NCBI GenBank assembly: GCA_045532175.1
Contig: JAZSFK010000043.1
Span: forward strand, 1-64,000
DNA: 64,000 nucleotides
DNA from: Fimenecus sp045532175
GTDB taxonomy: Bacteria > Bacillota > Clostridia > Oscillospirales > Acutalibacteraceae
Direction of reading: 5' to 3'
Below the pieces are notes generated by a model. That model saw nothing but the letters and a program-made list of their open reading frames with translations. It searched no databases and was not told the origin of the DNA. Made by a program: the position numbers and the translations under genes. Below are positions 35,947 to 45,845 of the stretch, piece by piece (within the stretch, counting starts at the first letter, position 1; each line of letters starts with the position of its first letter).

Positions 35947-37777
35947 ATATTTTATCCTTACTTGTATTAGATTTATTGCTTTGTTTCGGTTTTATAAGAC
36001 ATTTAGGTGAGAATCCAATCAAATCGTTTCTTCCTACCTTTTGTAATGCTTCGTAAACTAAATCATAATTCTTAGGATTAAAATATTGCATAAGAGCACG
36101 TTGCAACGCTTTATCATGAGGTGTTTTTGCAACAAATACCTTTTCCATTGTATATGGGTCAAGTTCGGTATAATACATTGCCGTAGAAATTGTGCCCGGT
36201 GTTGGATAATAATCCTGTACTTGTTCAGGATGCAATTTTTCATCACGAATAAATTCTGCCAGTTCAACAGCATCTTTTAGTGTAGCTCCGGGATGAGACG
36301 ACATCAAATACGGGACAAGGTATTGCTCCTTCCCTATTGATTTTGTATATTCAAAATACTTTTTAGAAAACTCTTTATACGCCTTTATATGTGGTTTACC
36401 CATTTTATCAAGCACCAATGCTGAACAATGTTCAGGAGCAACTTTTAATTGACCACTCACATGATATTTAACGAGTTCTTTAAAAAACATATCATTTTTA
36501 TCGCAAAGCATATAATCATATCTTATGCCAGAACGTATAAAAACCTTTTTTACTTTAGGTAAGTTTCGCATATCACGAAGAATATCAAGATATTCCTCAT
36601 GAGTGGAAACTAATGCCGGGCAAGGACTGGGTGCCAGACACTTTTTACCTTTACACAATCCATTTGTCAATTGCACATCACAGGATGTTCTTCTAAAGTT
36701 TGCAGTTGGTCCGCCTACATCGTGGATATATCCCTTGAACCCATCAAACTCTGTTAGAATTTTTGCTTCTCTTATTATAGAATCTTTACTTCTACAAGTA
36801 ACATACCTACCTTGATGAAAAGCAATAGAACAAAAGTTACATGCACCAAAACAACCACGATTATGTGTTATAGAAAATTGAACTTCAAGAATTCCCGGTA
36901 CTCCGCCATCTTTTTCGTACATTGGATGATAGGTTCGCATATAAGGTAAATCATAAATCGAATCTAATTCTTCCGTAGTTAACGGTTCCATTGGTTCATT
37001 CTGAATAAGCATCATCTTGCCGTGACGTTGTTTAATCACCTTACCACGAATATGGTCTTGCTCATCCTGTTGAATTCTGCATGATATTGCATACTCTTTT
37101 TTTGAGTTCAATACGTTCTCATAGGATGGACACTCAACACCCTTATACGGTGTTTCAGTAACAGGAACCGCATAGCAAGTGCCTTTAATATCTGTTAATG
37201 AAGTAATATCTTCACCTTTGTTTAATCTGTTTGCAATTTCTATGGTTTGTTTTTCACCCATACCATAGGAAATCAAATCTGCACCTGAATCAAAAAGAAT
37301 AGATGGTCTAATTTTATCGTCCCAGTAATCGTAGTGAGCAAAACGACGTAGAGAAGCTTCTAAGCCACCAATAATTATTGGAATATCTCCATATATTTCA
37401 CGAATTTTTTGGCAATACACAATAACAGCTCTATCAGGTCTTAACCCCATTTTACCACCCGGAGAATATGCGTCCGTACTACGTTTACGCTTTGCAACAG
37501 TGTAATGAGCAACCATTGAGTCAATATTACCTGAAGAAACCATAAACCCAAGACGAGGTCTTCCAAAAACTGTAAAAGCATTATTATTTCTCCAGTCAGG
37601 TTGTGATATAATACCCACTTTATAACCTGCACTTTCGAGAACTCTTGTAATTATAGACACGCCGAAGCTGGGATGGTCGACGTATGCATCACCGGATACA
37701 TAAACAAAATCAACTTCATCCCAGCCTCGGGAAATCATATCATTTTTTGAAATAGGCAAAAAGTTATTATTCTTCAC
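35897..37777 (-). CDS. YgiQ-family radical SAM protein
   Basis: YgiQ-type proteins are large radical SAM enzymes of unknown reaction. From the GTG at 37777 this one is about 626 residues. The cluster motif CFGACNFC is followed by SIAFHQGRY, and the conserved PDWRNN and GGLEASLRRFAHYDYWDD blocks are near the N-terminus. The GTG is chosen because GAGGATAATA, inside the last codons of ftsK, is the ribosome binding site; the open frame extends to 37834. It overlaps both neighbours, so translation is probably coupled. Confidence 0.9.
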   Translation of the reverse strand: MKNNNFLPISKNDMISRGWDEVDFVYVSGDAYVDHPSFGVSIITRVLESAGYKVGIISQPDWRNNNAFTVFGRPRLGFMVSSGNIDSMVAHYTVAKRKRSTDAYSPGGKMGLRPDRAVIVYCQKIREIYGDIPIIIGGLEASLRRFAHYDYWDDKIRPSILFDSGADLISYGMGEKQTIEIANRLNKGEDITSLTDIKGTCYAVPVTETPYKGVECPSYENVLNSKKEYAISCRIQQDEQDHIRGKVIKQRHGKMMLIQNEPMEPLTTEELDSIYDLPYMRTYHPMYEKDGGVPGILEVQFSITHNRGCFGACNFCSIAFHQGRYVTCRSKDSIIREAKILTEFDGFKGYIHDVGGPTANFRRTSCDVQLTNGLCKGKKCLAPSPCPALVSTHEEYLDILRDMRNLPKVKKVFIRSGIRYDYMLCDKNDMFFKELVKYHVSGQLKVAPEHCSALVLDKMGKPHIKAYKEFSKKYFEYTKSIGKEQYLVPYLMSSHPGATLKDAVELAEFIRDEKLHPEQVQDYYPTPGTISTAMYYTELDPYTMEKVFVAKTPHDKALQRALMQYFNPKNYDLVYEALQKVGRNDLIGFSPKCLIKPKQSNKSNTSKDKIYDRKRRTNIQKRKRKS

Positions 37778-40211
37778 TATTATCCTCTTCATTTTCACCG
37801 TATGGTTTATCTGCACCGCCCTGTGCCAATGCATTCATTTCATACCATTGTTGTTTTGAAACAAGCACTTTACGTGGTTTTGCACCTTCATAAGGTCCGA
37901 TTATTCCACGAGTTTCAAGTTCATCAATAATTCTTGCAGCACGAGCATAACCTAATTTAAGTTTTCTTTGTAACAGGGTTGTAGATGCAGATTGAGCTTC
38001 AATAACAGCTTCAATCGCCTTTGGCAGCATCTCATCTGCCGGTCCGTCTTCACCATCATCAGTTGATGAGGTTTCTTTCTTTTTCGTGCCTGTATTTGCA
38101 GCCTGACGGTCAATTTCTTTCATTACATCATCGTCATATACAGATTGCTCCTGATTTTTAATAAATGTAACAACGTTTTCGACTTCTTTGTCAGACAAAT
38201 AGCAACCCTGAACACGAATCGGTTTAGGAATACCAACAGGATAATAAAGCATATCACCATTACCAAGTAATTTTTCAGCACCAACAGAATCAATAATTGT
38301 ACGAGAATCAACTTGTGATGAAACGGAAAGTGAAATTCTGCTTGGAATATTGGCTTTAATAATACCTGTAATAACATCAACGGAAGGTCTTTGTGTCGCA
38401 ATAACAAGATGCATACCCGCCGCACGAGCCATCTGTGCAAGACGACAAATTGAATCTTCAACTTCGTTGGGTGCTGCCATCATAAGGTCGGACAACTCAT
38501 CAATGAAGATAACAATTTGTGGCATTTTCTTTTTACCTTGACTTTCACAAATGCTGTTATAACCTGATATATCACGAACACTGTTTTCAGAAAAGGTTTT
38601 GTAACGAGTTAGCATTTCAGTAACAGCCCACGCAAGAGCACCGGATGCCTTCCTTGGGTCAGAAACCACGGGAACAAGCAAATGTGGGATACCATTATAA
38701 ATTGTAAACTCAACCTGTTTAGGGTCAATCATTAAAAGCTTGACTTCATCCGGCGTTGCATTATAAAGAATACTAACAATCATAGAATTAAGACAAACTG
38801 ATTTACCGGAACCTGTTGTACCCGCAATAAGAAGATGTGGCATCTTTACAAGGTCTGAGTATACAAACTCACCTGTAATATCCTTACCCAAAGCAACAGT
38901 CAGTTTTGATTTTGCATTTTTATACGCAGGTGTATCAATAACTTCACGTAAAGTAACCGATTGTCTATTTTTGTTAGGAAGTTCTATACCAACTGCAGCT
39001 TTATTAGGGATAGGAGCTTCTATTCTTACACCGGATGCAGCCAAATTCAATGCAATATCATCAGCAAGGTTAGTAATTTTGCTGATTTTAACACCGGCAG
39101 CAGGCTGAATCTCATATCTTGTAACTGAAGGTCCGCAAGCAATATCAACAATCCTTGTTTCAACACCAAAGCTTTTAAGAGTTTCAACAAGTTTATTTGC
39201 ATTTTGCTTTAATTCTGCCTCTAAACCAGATGAATCTGTGTTCTTTGGAAGATTCAAGCATTCAAGTGATGGTAATACGTATGATTTAACATCGGCAGAC
39301 TCTAAATCTTCCGCATCGGTCTCCTCTACTTCTTTTATTTTTAACTGCTCTTTTGGTTTCTTATCCTTATTTTTAGATGATGAATTTTTAGAAATAATAT
39401 CGTCAAGATTAACTATCTTATCCTGTTCATTGTTTTCCTTGTTTTTGAGCTCAGAGTATGTTGGTAATACTTCAGCCTTGGTGTCTTCAATTACTTCATT
39501 AACAATAGGTGCAGGACCTAAATCAACATCAGGGTTAAACTCTTTTCTTCTCTTTTCTTTTTCTTCGTTTTTACGTTCGATTTTTTCACCATATTCAGTG
39601 ATTTTTTCGCCTGTAAATTCTCCTATCTTCTTTACAGGTTTTTCGAAACTTTTTAAAAATCTACCCAATGTAATATTCATCAAAATAAGAATAATTACAA
39701 ATGAAACAAGAAAAGCAATAATGAGAGCTGCAATTTTATTTCCGCCAGTAATCAGAAGGATTAAACCACCTAAAAAAGCACCCCACACACCGCCACCGAG
39801 CATACTTCCGTCAATCTTATAAACATTATATGCGTCTTTAATAGCGTCAAAATATGATGAGTTATTGCTACATTGGAATATATGAACAATAATACTTAAC
39901 ATTGTAACAAACAAAAATGCTTCAATAATTTTTATTATTACTTTTTGATTTGTTTTTTCTAGTGCTATTAAAGCTGAAATTACAAGTAAAAATAACGGGA
40001 AAACAAACGCACTAAAACCAAAGACACCAAATGTTAAGGTTCTTAACGCACCCCATAACCCCTCTGCATCGATTATAGCAATACAAAAAGATAATATGCC
40101 TGATACAAAAAGTATAATTGCAATTAACTGCTTATTTTTTATTAAGGAAGAATATGTAGTTTTATAATTTTTCTTTTTATTTGTACCTTTTCTTTTCCTT
40201 GTCTGTGCCAT
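37767..40211 (-). CDS. ftsK: DNA translocase FtsK/SpoIIIE
   Basis: This 814-residue protein moves chromosomal DNA at the division or sporulation septum. Four to five membrane helices lie in about 28-182, followed by a charged linker (about 200-310) and the motor domain with Walker A GTTGSGKS at 464-471 and Walker B VIFIDELSDLM near 560. A winged-helix gamma domain that reads polarity sequences is at the C-terminus (about 735-795). Its place after tepA and uppP and the sporulation genes in the window suit a SpoIIIE role, but one protein may serve both tasks. Confidence 0.96.
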   Translation of the reverse strand: MAQTRKRKGTNKKKNYKTTYSSLIKNKQLIAIILFVSGILSFCIAIIDAEGLWGALRTLTFGVFGFSAFVFPLFLLVISALIALEKTNQKVIIKIIEAFLFVTMLSIIVHIFQCSNNSSYFDAIKDAYNVYKIDGSMLGGGVWGAFLGGLILLITGGNKIAALIIAFLVSFVIILILMNITLGRFLKSFEKPVKKIGEFTGEKITEYGEKIERKNEEKEKRRKEFNPDVDLGPAPIVNEVIEDTKAEVLPTYSELKNKENNEQDKIVNLDDIISKNSSSKNKDKKPKEQLKIKEVEETDAEDLESADVKSYVLPSLECLNLPKNTDSSGLEAELKQNANKLVETLKSFGVETRIVDIACGPSVTRYEIQPAAGVKISKITNLADDIALNLAASGVRIEAPIPNKAAVGIELPNKNRQSVTLREVIDTPAYKNAKSKLTVALGKDITGEFVYSDLVKMPHLLIAGTTGSGKSVCLNSMIVSILYNATPDEVKLLMIDPKQVEFTIYNGIPHLLVPVVSDPRKASGALAWAVTEMLTRYKTFSENSVRDISGYNSICESQGKKKMPQIVIFIDELSDLMMAAPNEVEDSICRLAQMARAAGMHLVIATQRPSVDVITGIIKANIPSRISLSVSSQVDSRTIIDSVGAEKLLGNGDMLYYPVGIPKPIRVQGCYLSDKEVENVVTFIKNQEQSVYDDDVMKEIDRQAANTGTKKKETSSTDDGEDGPADEMLPKAIEAVIEAQSASTTLLQRKLKLGYARAARIIDELETRGIIGPYEGAKPRKVLVSKQQWYEMNALAQGGADKPYGENEEDNSEE

Positions 40212-40226
40212 TAAAACATCTCCAAA

Positions 40227-41087
40227 TTATAAACCAAGAATACTGCAAATAATTGAAACTATACCAACAACAAAACAATAAAATCCAAAATATTTCCACA
40301 TATCCTTTTTAAGAATCCATTGTAAGAGTTTGATACAAGCAACACCGACAACAGCGGCAACAATAACACCAATAATAGTAGGTAAAAGGTCAAGCTGTGC
40401 ACCGGTGTCAATTGCATCTTTAAGTTCAACTGCATTAGCAACTATAATTGCAGGAATACCTAAGATAAACGAATATTCAACCATATACTCTTTTGAAACA
40501 CCGCAAATCATACCGGTTGAAATTGTTGAGCCCGAACGAGAAATTCCCGGAAAACCTGCGGCAAAAACCTGTGCTAAACCAACTGCAAAAGAGTCAAGTG
40601 TATTAACCTCTCTTGTGAGTGTTTTCTTTTTTGAAATGTGTGTTGAGGTTAATAATAAACAACCGGTAAATAAGAAACAAAAGCCTTCAAGTAAAATACT
40701 ATCATCTTCTGAAAATCCACTGAGCCAATCCATTAGTTTCATATCGTTTCCGACAGGAAGCAATAAGATTAAAAGAGGAATACAGGAGAAGACAAACATA
40801 ACAAGCATTTTCTTCTTTCCCTTCAACTCTTTGAACTTAAACTTACCCGTAAAAATATCTTTTATTAAACTAAAGAATTCAGTTACTAATTCAAATATGG
40901 TCTTATGAAAAACAATAAATACTGCAATTAAGGTGCCCAAATGCAAGAGGACGGAAAACAGTAACGAACCTTCACCACCAACGCCTAAAAAATGCTGGAA
41001 TAAAGAAAGATGTCCGCTACTTGAAATTGGTAAAAATTCAGTAACACCTTGAACTATTCCCAAAACAACAGCTTTAATAATATCCAT
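40227..41087 (-). CDS. uppP: Undecaprenyl-diphosphatase UppP
   Basis: UppP (BacA) dephosphorylates undecaprenyl diphosphate to recycle the lipid carrier of cell-wall synthesis and gives bacitracin resistance. The 286-residue membrane protein has the two signature blocks, VQGVTEFLPISSSGHLSL at about 13-30 and FPGISRSGSTISTGM near 179-193, and about eight membrane helices. Lies between tepA and ftsK, 4 bp behind tepA. Confidence 0.97.
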   Translation of the reverse strand: MDIIKAVVLGIVQGVTEFLPISSSGHLSLFQHFLGVGGEGSLLFSVLLHLGTLIAVFIVFHKTIFELVTEFFSLIKDIFTGKFKFKELKGKKKMLVMFVFSCIPLLILLLPVGNDMKLMDWLSGFSEDDSILLEGFCFLFTGCLLLTSTHISKKKTLTREVNTLDSFAVGLAQVFAAGFPGISRSGSTISTGMICGVSKEYMVEYSFILGIPAIIVANAVELKDAIDTGAQLDLLPTIIGVIVAAVVGVACIKLLQWILKKDMWKYFGFYCFVVGIVSIICSILGL

Positions 41088-41091
41088 AGTA

Positions 41092-41781
41092 TCATCTCCG
41101 TTTATTAATTTCTAAATATAAATATGACATTGCATCATTTAAATTTCCAACACGGTCTATTAAACCTTCTTGAACAGCTTTTTCGCCATCAAGAATCGTG
41201 CCAATATCCATTACTAGTTCTCCGGTAGAAAGCATCAATTCTCTAAATCGTTCGGGCTTAATATCAGAATGGTTGCAAACAAAGTTTACAATTCGTTCCT
41301 GCATTTTAATTAGATTAGAAAGCGTTTGAGGAACACCAAGCACAAGTCCGTTTGTTCTAACAGGATGAATAGTCATTGTTGCACTTGGTACAATGAATGA
41401 ACATTCAGTAGAAACAGCCAATGGTACCCCTATTGAATGACCTCCACCAAGCACTAGTGAAGCAGTCGGTTTTTTTATTCCGGAAATAAGTTCTGAAATT
41501 GCAAGACCGGCTTCAATATCTCCACCAACGGTATTAAGGATAACGAGCAATCCATCAACACTATCGTCTTCATCCACAGAAATCAATTGAGGGATAACAT
41601 GCTCATATTTTGTTGTTTTATCAGTTGGTGGAAGCAGATAATGTCCCTCGATTTGACCAATTATAGTCAAACAATGAATGTTTATTCCATCCTTTTCAAC
41701 AGAAAATCCGCCGTTATCGACTACTTCGGAACATAACTGTTCATCATTACCGTCTTTAATACAATTATTGTTATTACACAT
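41092..41781 (-). CDS. tepA: TepA-type ClpP-like serine protease
   Basis: TepA-type proteins are ClpP-fold proteases that help protein export or sporulation; in Bacillus the gene also neighbours spoIIIE. The 229-residue protein starts at the ATG 41781, after GGAGG; 28 further open codons upstream have no ribosome binding site. The catalytic serine is probably in LGGGHSIGVPLAV and the histidine in IHPVRTNGL. The N-terminus (about 1-30) is asparagine-rich. First gene of the tepA-uppP-ftsK operon. Confidence 0.9.
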   Translation of the reverse strand: MCNNNNCIKDGNDEQLCSEVVDNGGFSVEKDGINIHCLTIIGQIEGHYLLPPTDKTTKYEHVIPQLISVDEDDSVDGLLVILNTVGGDIEAGLAISELISGIKKPTASLVLGGGHSIGVPLAVSTECSFIVPSATMTIHPVRTNGLVLGVPQTLSNLIKMQERIVNFVCNHSDIKPERFRELMLSTGELVMDIGTILDGEKAVQEGLIDRVGNLNDAMSYLYLEINKRR

Positions 41782-41855
41782 ATATATTAACCTCCAAAAA
41801 AGAATAATTATATTATTCCGTATTTGGAAGTATTTATTTGTATAATATGCTAAAT

Positions 41856-41884
41856 ATTGTATCATAACAAAAAAATAATATCAA
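41856..41884 (-). promoter_or_regulatory. Promoter of the tepA operon
   Basis: On the minus strand there is TTGATA (41884-41879), a 17-base spacer and TACAAT (41861-41856). It faces away from the acn promoter about 40 bp off. Confidence 0.6.
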
Positions 41885-41923
41885 TATTTTGTTTAAATTT
41901 AGTTTTAATATATATAAAACTTA

Positions 41924-41952
41924 TTGACAAATTAATGTCAATGTTATAGAAT
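41924..41952 (+). promoter_or_regulatory. acn-icd-rex promoter with overlapping palindrome
   Basis: TTGACA (41924-41929), a 17-base spacer and TAGAAT (41947-41952) form the promoter. The -35 box is also the left arm of the palindrome TTGACA-AATTAA-TGTCAA (41924-41941). Eighteen bases with TTG/CAA ends match the outline of a Rex operator, and rex is the last gene of this operon, so redox-controlled autoregulation is a sound guess. Confidence 0.65.
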
Positions 41953-42001
41953 TTTAATAAGATTGTTAAAAAAATGAAAAAGTCCAAGGAGTGATTCAAA
42001 A

Positions 42002-43933
42002 ATGGGTATGACAATCGGACAAAAACTTATTAAGTCTCACCTTGTCAGCGGTGATATGACCGTAGGTAGTGAGGTAGGTCTTAAAATTGACCAGACATTG
42101 ACACAGGATGCAACAGGTACAATGGCTTACCTTGAACTTGAAGCTATGGGTATTGAACAAGTAAAAACTGAACTTTCAGTTGCTTATATCGACCATAATA
42201 CTTTACAAACCGGATTTGAAAATGCAGATGACCACAGATTTATTCAAAGTGTTGCTAAAAAACGTGGTATCCGTTTTTCAAGACCAGGTAATGGTATTTG
42301 CCATCAAGTACACCTTGAAAGATTTGGCAAACCGGGTAAGACATTAATTGGTTCAGATAGCCACACACCTACAGGTGGCGGTATTGGTATGCTCGCTATG
42401 GGTGCCGGTGGTCTCGATGTTGCAGTTGCTATGGGTGGCGGTACATATTACATTACAATGCCAAAAATGGTTAGAGTTAATCTTACAGGTAAACTTAGCC
42501 CATGGGTTGCTGCTAAAGACGTAATTCTTGAAGTGCTTCGTATTATGACAGTTAAGGGTGGCGTCGGTAAAATTATTGAATATGGTGGAGAAGGTGTTGC
42601 TACTCTCACGGTTCCGGAACGAGCAACAATCACAAACATGGGTGCTGAACTTGGTGCAACAACTTCTGTTTTTCCTTCTGACGATGTTACAAAGGCTTTC
42701 TTAAAGGCACAAGGACGTGAAGAAGATTGGGTCGAACTTAAAGCCGATGAAGATGCTGTTTACGATGAAGTAATCGATATTGATTTATCTTCTCTTGCTC
42801 CAATGGCTGCTTGTCCTCATATGCCGGATAGAGTGAAATCCGTTACTGAAATCGGTAAAATTAAGGTTGACCAGGTATGTATCGGTTCATGTACAAACTC
42901 ATCACTTCTTGATATGATGAAAGTTGCTGCAATTCTTAAAGGAAAAACTGTTCATCCCGCAGTTAGCCTTTCAATTGCTCCAGGTTCAAAGCAGGTACTT
43001 AATATGATTTCACAAAATGGTGCTCTTGCTGACATGATTGATGCTGGTGCAAGAATTCTTGAAAGTGCTTGTGGCCCTTGTATCAGTATGGGACAGTCCC
43101 CTAATTCTGCCGGCGTTTCTCTCCGTACATTCAACAGAAACTTCGAGGGACGTTCAGGTACTGCTGATGCAGGTATTTATCTTGTAAGCCCTGAGGTTGC
43201 TGCTGCATCTGCACTTACAGGTTATCTTACTGACCCAAGAGATTTAGGCGAATTCCCTGAAATTGTGCTTCCGGATGAGTTTATTATCAATGATAATATG
43301 GTTGCTATGCCTGCAACACCTGAAGAAGCAAAAGACGTTGAGGTTATGTATGGTCCTAACATTAAACCATTCCCAACAAGCGAACCTATGGGTGATGATA
43401 TTACAGCAAAGGCAGTTCTCAAAGTCGGTGACGATATTACAACTGACCATATTATGCCTGCAGGTGCTAAAATACTCCCCTATCGTTCAAACATTCCATT
43501 TCTTTCACAATACTGCTTTGGTGTTTGTGATAAGACATTCCCTGAAAGAATTAAAGCAGAAGGAAAAGGTATTGTAATCGGTGGTGCTAACTACGGACAG
43601 GGTTCATCACGTGAACACGCAGCACTTGTTCCGCTTTATCTCGGTGTAAAGGCAGTTATCACAAAATCATTTGCACGTATCCACTGTGCTAACCTTATCA
43701 ATGCAGGTATTTTACCTCTCACATTTGCTAATGCTGAAGATTATGACAAGATTACACAAGGTGATGAATTAAGTCTTAAAGGCATTAAAAATGCTATTAT
43801 CAATAATGAACCTGCAGTTCTTGTAAACCTTACAAAGAACGAAGAATATGCTATTAATTATGACCTTTCACAACGTCAAAAGGATATTATCCTTGCAGGT
43901 GGTCTTCTTAATTACACAAAAGAATCATTTTAA
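42002..43933 (+). CDS. acnA: Aconitate hydratase
   Basis: Aconitase turns citrate to isocitrate with a [4Fe-4S] cluster. The 643-residue protein is of the short, mitochondrial-like or putative-aconitase type. Cluster cysteines are in CIGSCTNSS and the pair ESACGPCISMGQ. The swivel domain follows (about 470-640) with GDDITTDHIMPAG and GGANYGQGSSREHA. The call as aconitase rather than homoaconitase or isopropylmalate isomerase rests on the adjacent isocitrate dehydrogenase and on single-chain form. First gene of acn-icd-rex; no citrate synthase is nearby. Confidence 0.92.
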   Translation: MGMTIGQKLIKSHLVSGDMTVGSEVGLKIDQTLTQDATGTMAYLELEAMGIEQVKTELSVAYIDHNTLQTGFENADDHRFIQSVAKKRGIRFSRPGNGICHQVHLERFGKPGKTLIGSDSHTPTGGGIGMLAMGAGGLDVAVAMGGGTYYITMPKMVRVNLTGKLSPWVAAKDVILEVLRIMTVKGGVGKIIEYGGEGVATLTVPERATITNMGAELGATTSVFPSDDVTKAFLKAQGREEDWVELKADEDAVYDEVIDIDLSSLAPMAACPHMPDRVKSVTEIGKIKVDQVCIGSCTNSSLLDMMKVAAILKGKTVHPAVSLSIAPGSKQVLNMISQNGALADMIDAGARILESACGPCISMGQSPNSAGVSLRTFNRNFEGRSGTADAGIYLVSPEVAAASALTGYLTDPRDLGEFPEIVLPDEFIINDNMVAMPATPEEAKDVEVMYGPNIKPFPTSEPMGDDITAKAVLKVGDDITTDHIMPAGAKILPYRSNIPFLSQYCFGVCDKTFPERIKAEGKGIVIGGANYGQGSSREHAALVPLYLGVKAVITKSFARIHCANLINAGILPLTFANAEDYDKITQGDELSLKGIKNAIINNEPAVLVNLTKNEEYAINYDLSQRQKDIILAGGLLNYTKESF

Positions 43934-43945
43934 GGAGTTATAAAT

Positions 43946-45109
43946 ATGGAAAATCAGATTAAAGAAGCTCTTGCAAAGTTCGAAGCCCTTGTCAGAGAAC
44001 AACTTGCAAGAAATGAAAGAATCAAAGCACAGAAAGAATTTGTTGATTTTGATAACCTTGATAAAATTATTATCGGTGTTTGCGGTGGCGACGGAATTGG
44101 ACCGATTATCACAAAAGAATCAGCCAGAGTTCTTGAATATATGCTTGCAGACGATGTAAAAGCAGGTAAAGTTGAATTCAAAGTTATTGATGGTCTTACA
44201 ATTGAAAACCGAGTTGCAGTTATGAAGGCAATTCCTGATGATGTTCTTGCTGAACTTAAAGAATGTCACGTTATTCTTAAAGGACCTACAACAACACCAC
44301 AGGCCGGTGACCCATGGCCAAATATTGAAAGTGCGAATGTTGCAATGCGTAAGGAACTTGATCTTTTTGCTAACGTACGTCCTGTTAAGGTTCCTGACCA
44401 GGGTATTGACTGGACATTCTTCCGTGAAAATACAGAGGGTGCTTATGCAGTAGGCTCAAAGGGCGTAAATGTTACAGAAGACCTTGCTATGGATTTTGTC
44501 GTTACTACAAGTGAAGGTTCTGAAAGAATTGCACGTATGGCTTATGATTATGCAAAGCGTAACGGTAAAGAAAGAGTTTCTATTATCAATAAGGCAAATG
44601 TTATTAAGACAACTGATGGTAAATTCTTAAGAATTTGTAAAGAAGTCGGTAAAGAATATCCTGAAATTATTACAGATGAATGGTATGTGGATATTACAAC
44701 AGCAAAGCTTATTGACGAAAAGAGAAGAAAGGACTTTAAAGTATTTGTTCTTCCAAACCTTTATGGTGATATTATCACTGATGAAGCTGCTGAATTCCAG
44801 GGTGGTGTTGGTACTGCAGGTAGTGCTAACCTTGGTAAGAGATATGCTATGTTTGAGGCTATCCACGGTTCTGCACCTCGTATGATTCGTGAAGGCAGAG
44901 GTCAGTATGCAGACCCTTGTTCAATGCTCCGTGCAACAGTTATGCTTCTTTCTCATATCGGCAAACAAAAAGAAGCTGATTTACTTGAAAGAGCACTTGA
45001 TATCTGTATGTTCGAGGAAAAGAAACTTACAATTACAGGTCGTGACAATGGCGCAACATGTAGTGACTTTGGCGATTATGTAATGGAAACCGTAAAAAAA
45101 CTTTCATAA
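43946..45109 (+). CDS. icd: Isocitrate dehydrogenase
   Basis: This enzyme of the isocitrate/isopropylmalate dehydrogenase family is 387 residues and oxidises isocitrate to 2-oxoglutarate, giving carbon for glutamate. The substrate site shows Ser129, Asn131, Arg135 and Arg145 in IESANVAMRKELDLFANVRPVK-like order, and the metal aspartate lies in NLYGDIITD. At the coenzyme position after HGSAP there is Arg312, whereas NAD enzymes have Asp and NADP enzymes Lys, and a short insertion follows; the coenzyme is therefore uncertain. It has an unusual 35-residue helical N-terminus. Lies 12 bp after acnA. Confidence 0.9.
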   Translation: MENQIKEALAKFEALVREQLARNERIKAQKEFVDFDNLDKIIIGVCGGDGIGPIITKESARVLEYMLADDVKAGKVEFKVIDGLTIENRVAVMKAIPDDVLAELKECHVILKGPTTTPQAGDPWPNIESANVAMRKELDLFANVRPVKVPDQGIDWTFFRENTEGAYAVGSKGVNVTEDLAMDFVVTTSEGSERIARMAYDYAKRNGKERVSIINKANVIKTTDGKFLRICKEVGKEYPEIITDEWYVDITTAKLIDEKRRKDFKVFVLPNLYGDIITDEAAEFQGGVGTAGSANLGKRYAMFEAIHGSAPRMIREGRGQYADPCSMLRATVMLLSHIGKQKEADLLERALDICMFEEKKLTITGRDNGATCSDFGDYVMETVKKLS

Positions 45110-45121
45110 GAGGTAAAAATT

Positions 45122-45757
45122 ATGACAAAATATGATGGCGTTTCTAATTCTGTTATTAAACGTCTTCCAAGATATTACAGATTCTTGGGTGAACTTAAAG
45201 AAAATGGCGTTATCAGAATTTCATCAAAAGATTTATCCCAGAAAATGGGATTCACGGCATCACAAATAAGACAGGATTTAAACTGCTTTGGCGGATTTGG
45301 TCAGCAAGGATACGGTTATAATATTGAAAGTCTTTATAATGAAATTGGCACAATTCTTGGTGTAAACAAAAACAGAAAAGCCATATTAATTGGTGCTGGC
45401 AATCTTGGTAAAGCCATTGCTCTTCATATGTCCTTTGAAGAAAGAGGATTTAATCTTATCGGTGTATTCGACAGAAACAAAGCTCTTTCCGGTCAGATGT
45501 TAAGAGGAATACCTATTCGTCATACTGACGGTATATACAATTTCTGTAAGGATAACTCCCCTGTCGTTGCCGTTCTTTGCATTCCAAGTGCAGCAGCAAA
45601 GGAACTTGCACCACAGCTTGTTGAATCAGGTATCAAGGGCTTTTGGAATTTCAGCCACTATGATATTGCTGCTGATTTTCCAAATGTTGCTGTTGAGAAT
45701 GTTCACCTAAGTGACAGTTTAATGACATTAAGTTATCGAGTAAGTAATATTGATTAA
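45122..45757 (+). CDS. rex: Redox-sensing transcriptional repressor Rex
   Basis: Rex represses fermentation and reductive genes until NADH rises. The 211-residue protein has an N-terminal winged helix (about 1-80, with KLMG-type SQKMGFTASQIRQDLNCFG) and a C-terminal Rossmann domain beginning LIGAGNLGKAIALHM. It is last in acn-icd-rex, 12 bp after icd, which suggests it controls oxidative 2-oxoglutarate synthesis as well as itself. Confidence 0.96.
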   Translation: MTKYDGVSNSVIKRLPRYYRFLGELKENGVIRISSKDLSQKMGFTASQIRQDLNCFGGFGQQGYGYNIESLYNEIGTILGVNKNRKAILIGAGNLGKAIALHMSFEERGFNLIGVFDRNKALSGQMLRGIPIRHTDGIYNFCKDNSPVVAVLCIPSAAAKELAPQLVESGIKGFWNFSHYDIAADFPNVAVENVHLSDSLMTLSYRVSNID

Positions 45758-45764
45758 AAACTTT

Positions 45765-45794
45765 GAGGCTATGAACATAGCCTCTTATTTTTTC
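45765..45794 (+). terminator. Terminator after rex
   Basis: GAGGCTATG pairs with CATAGCCTC (45765-45773 with 45776-45784) and is followed by TTATTTTTT. Confidence 0.92.
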
Positions 45795-45810
45795 TTCAAA
45801 TATAAATATA

Positions 45811-45839
45811 TTGATTTTTCATTAAAATAGTGGTAAACT
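45811..45839 (+). promoter_or_regulatory. Promoter of the candidate structured RNA
   Basis: TTGATT (45811-45816), a 17-base spacer and TAAACT (45834-45839) preceded by TGG, an extended -10 pattern. The predicted start, seven bases on, is G45846, exactly the first base of the 16-bp closing stem. Confidence 0.6.
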
Positions 45840-45845
45840 AAATTT

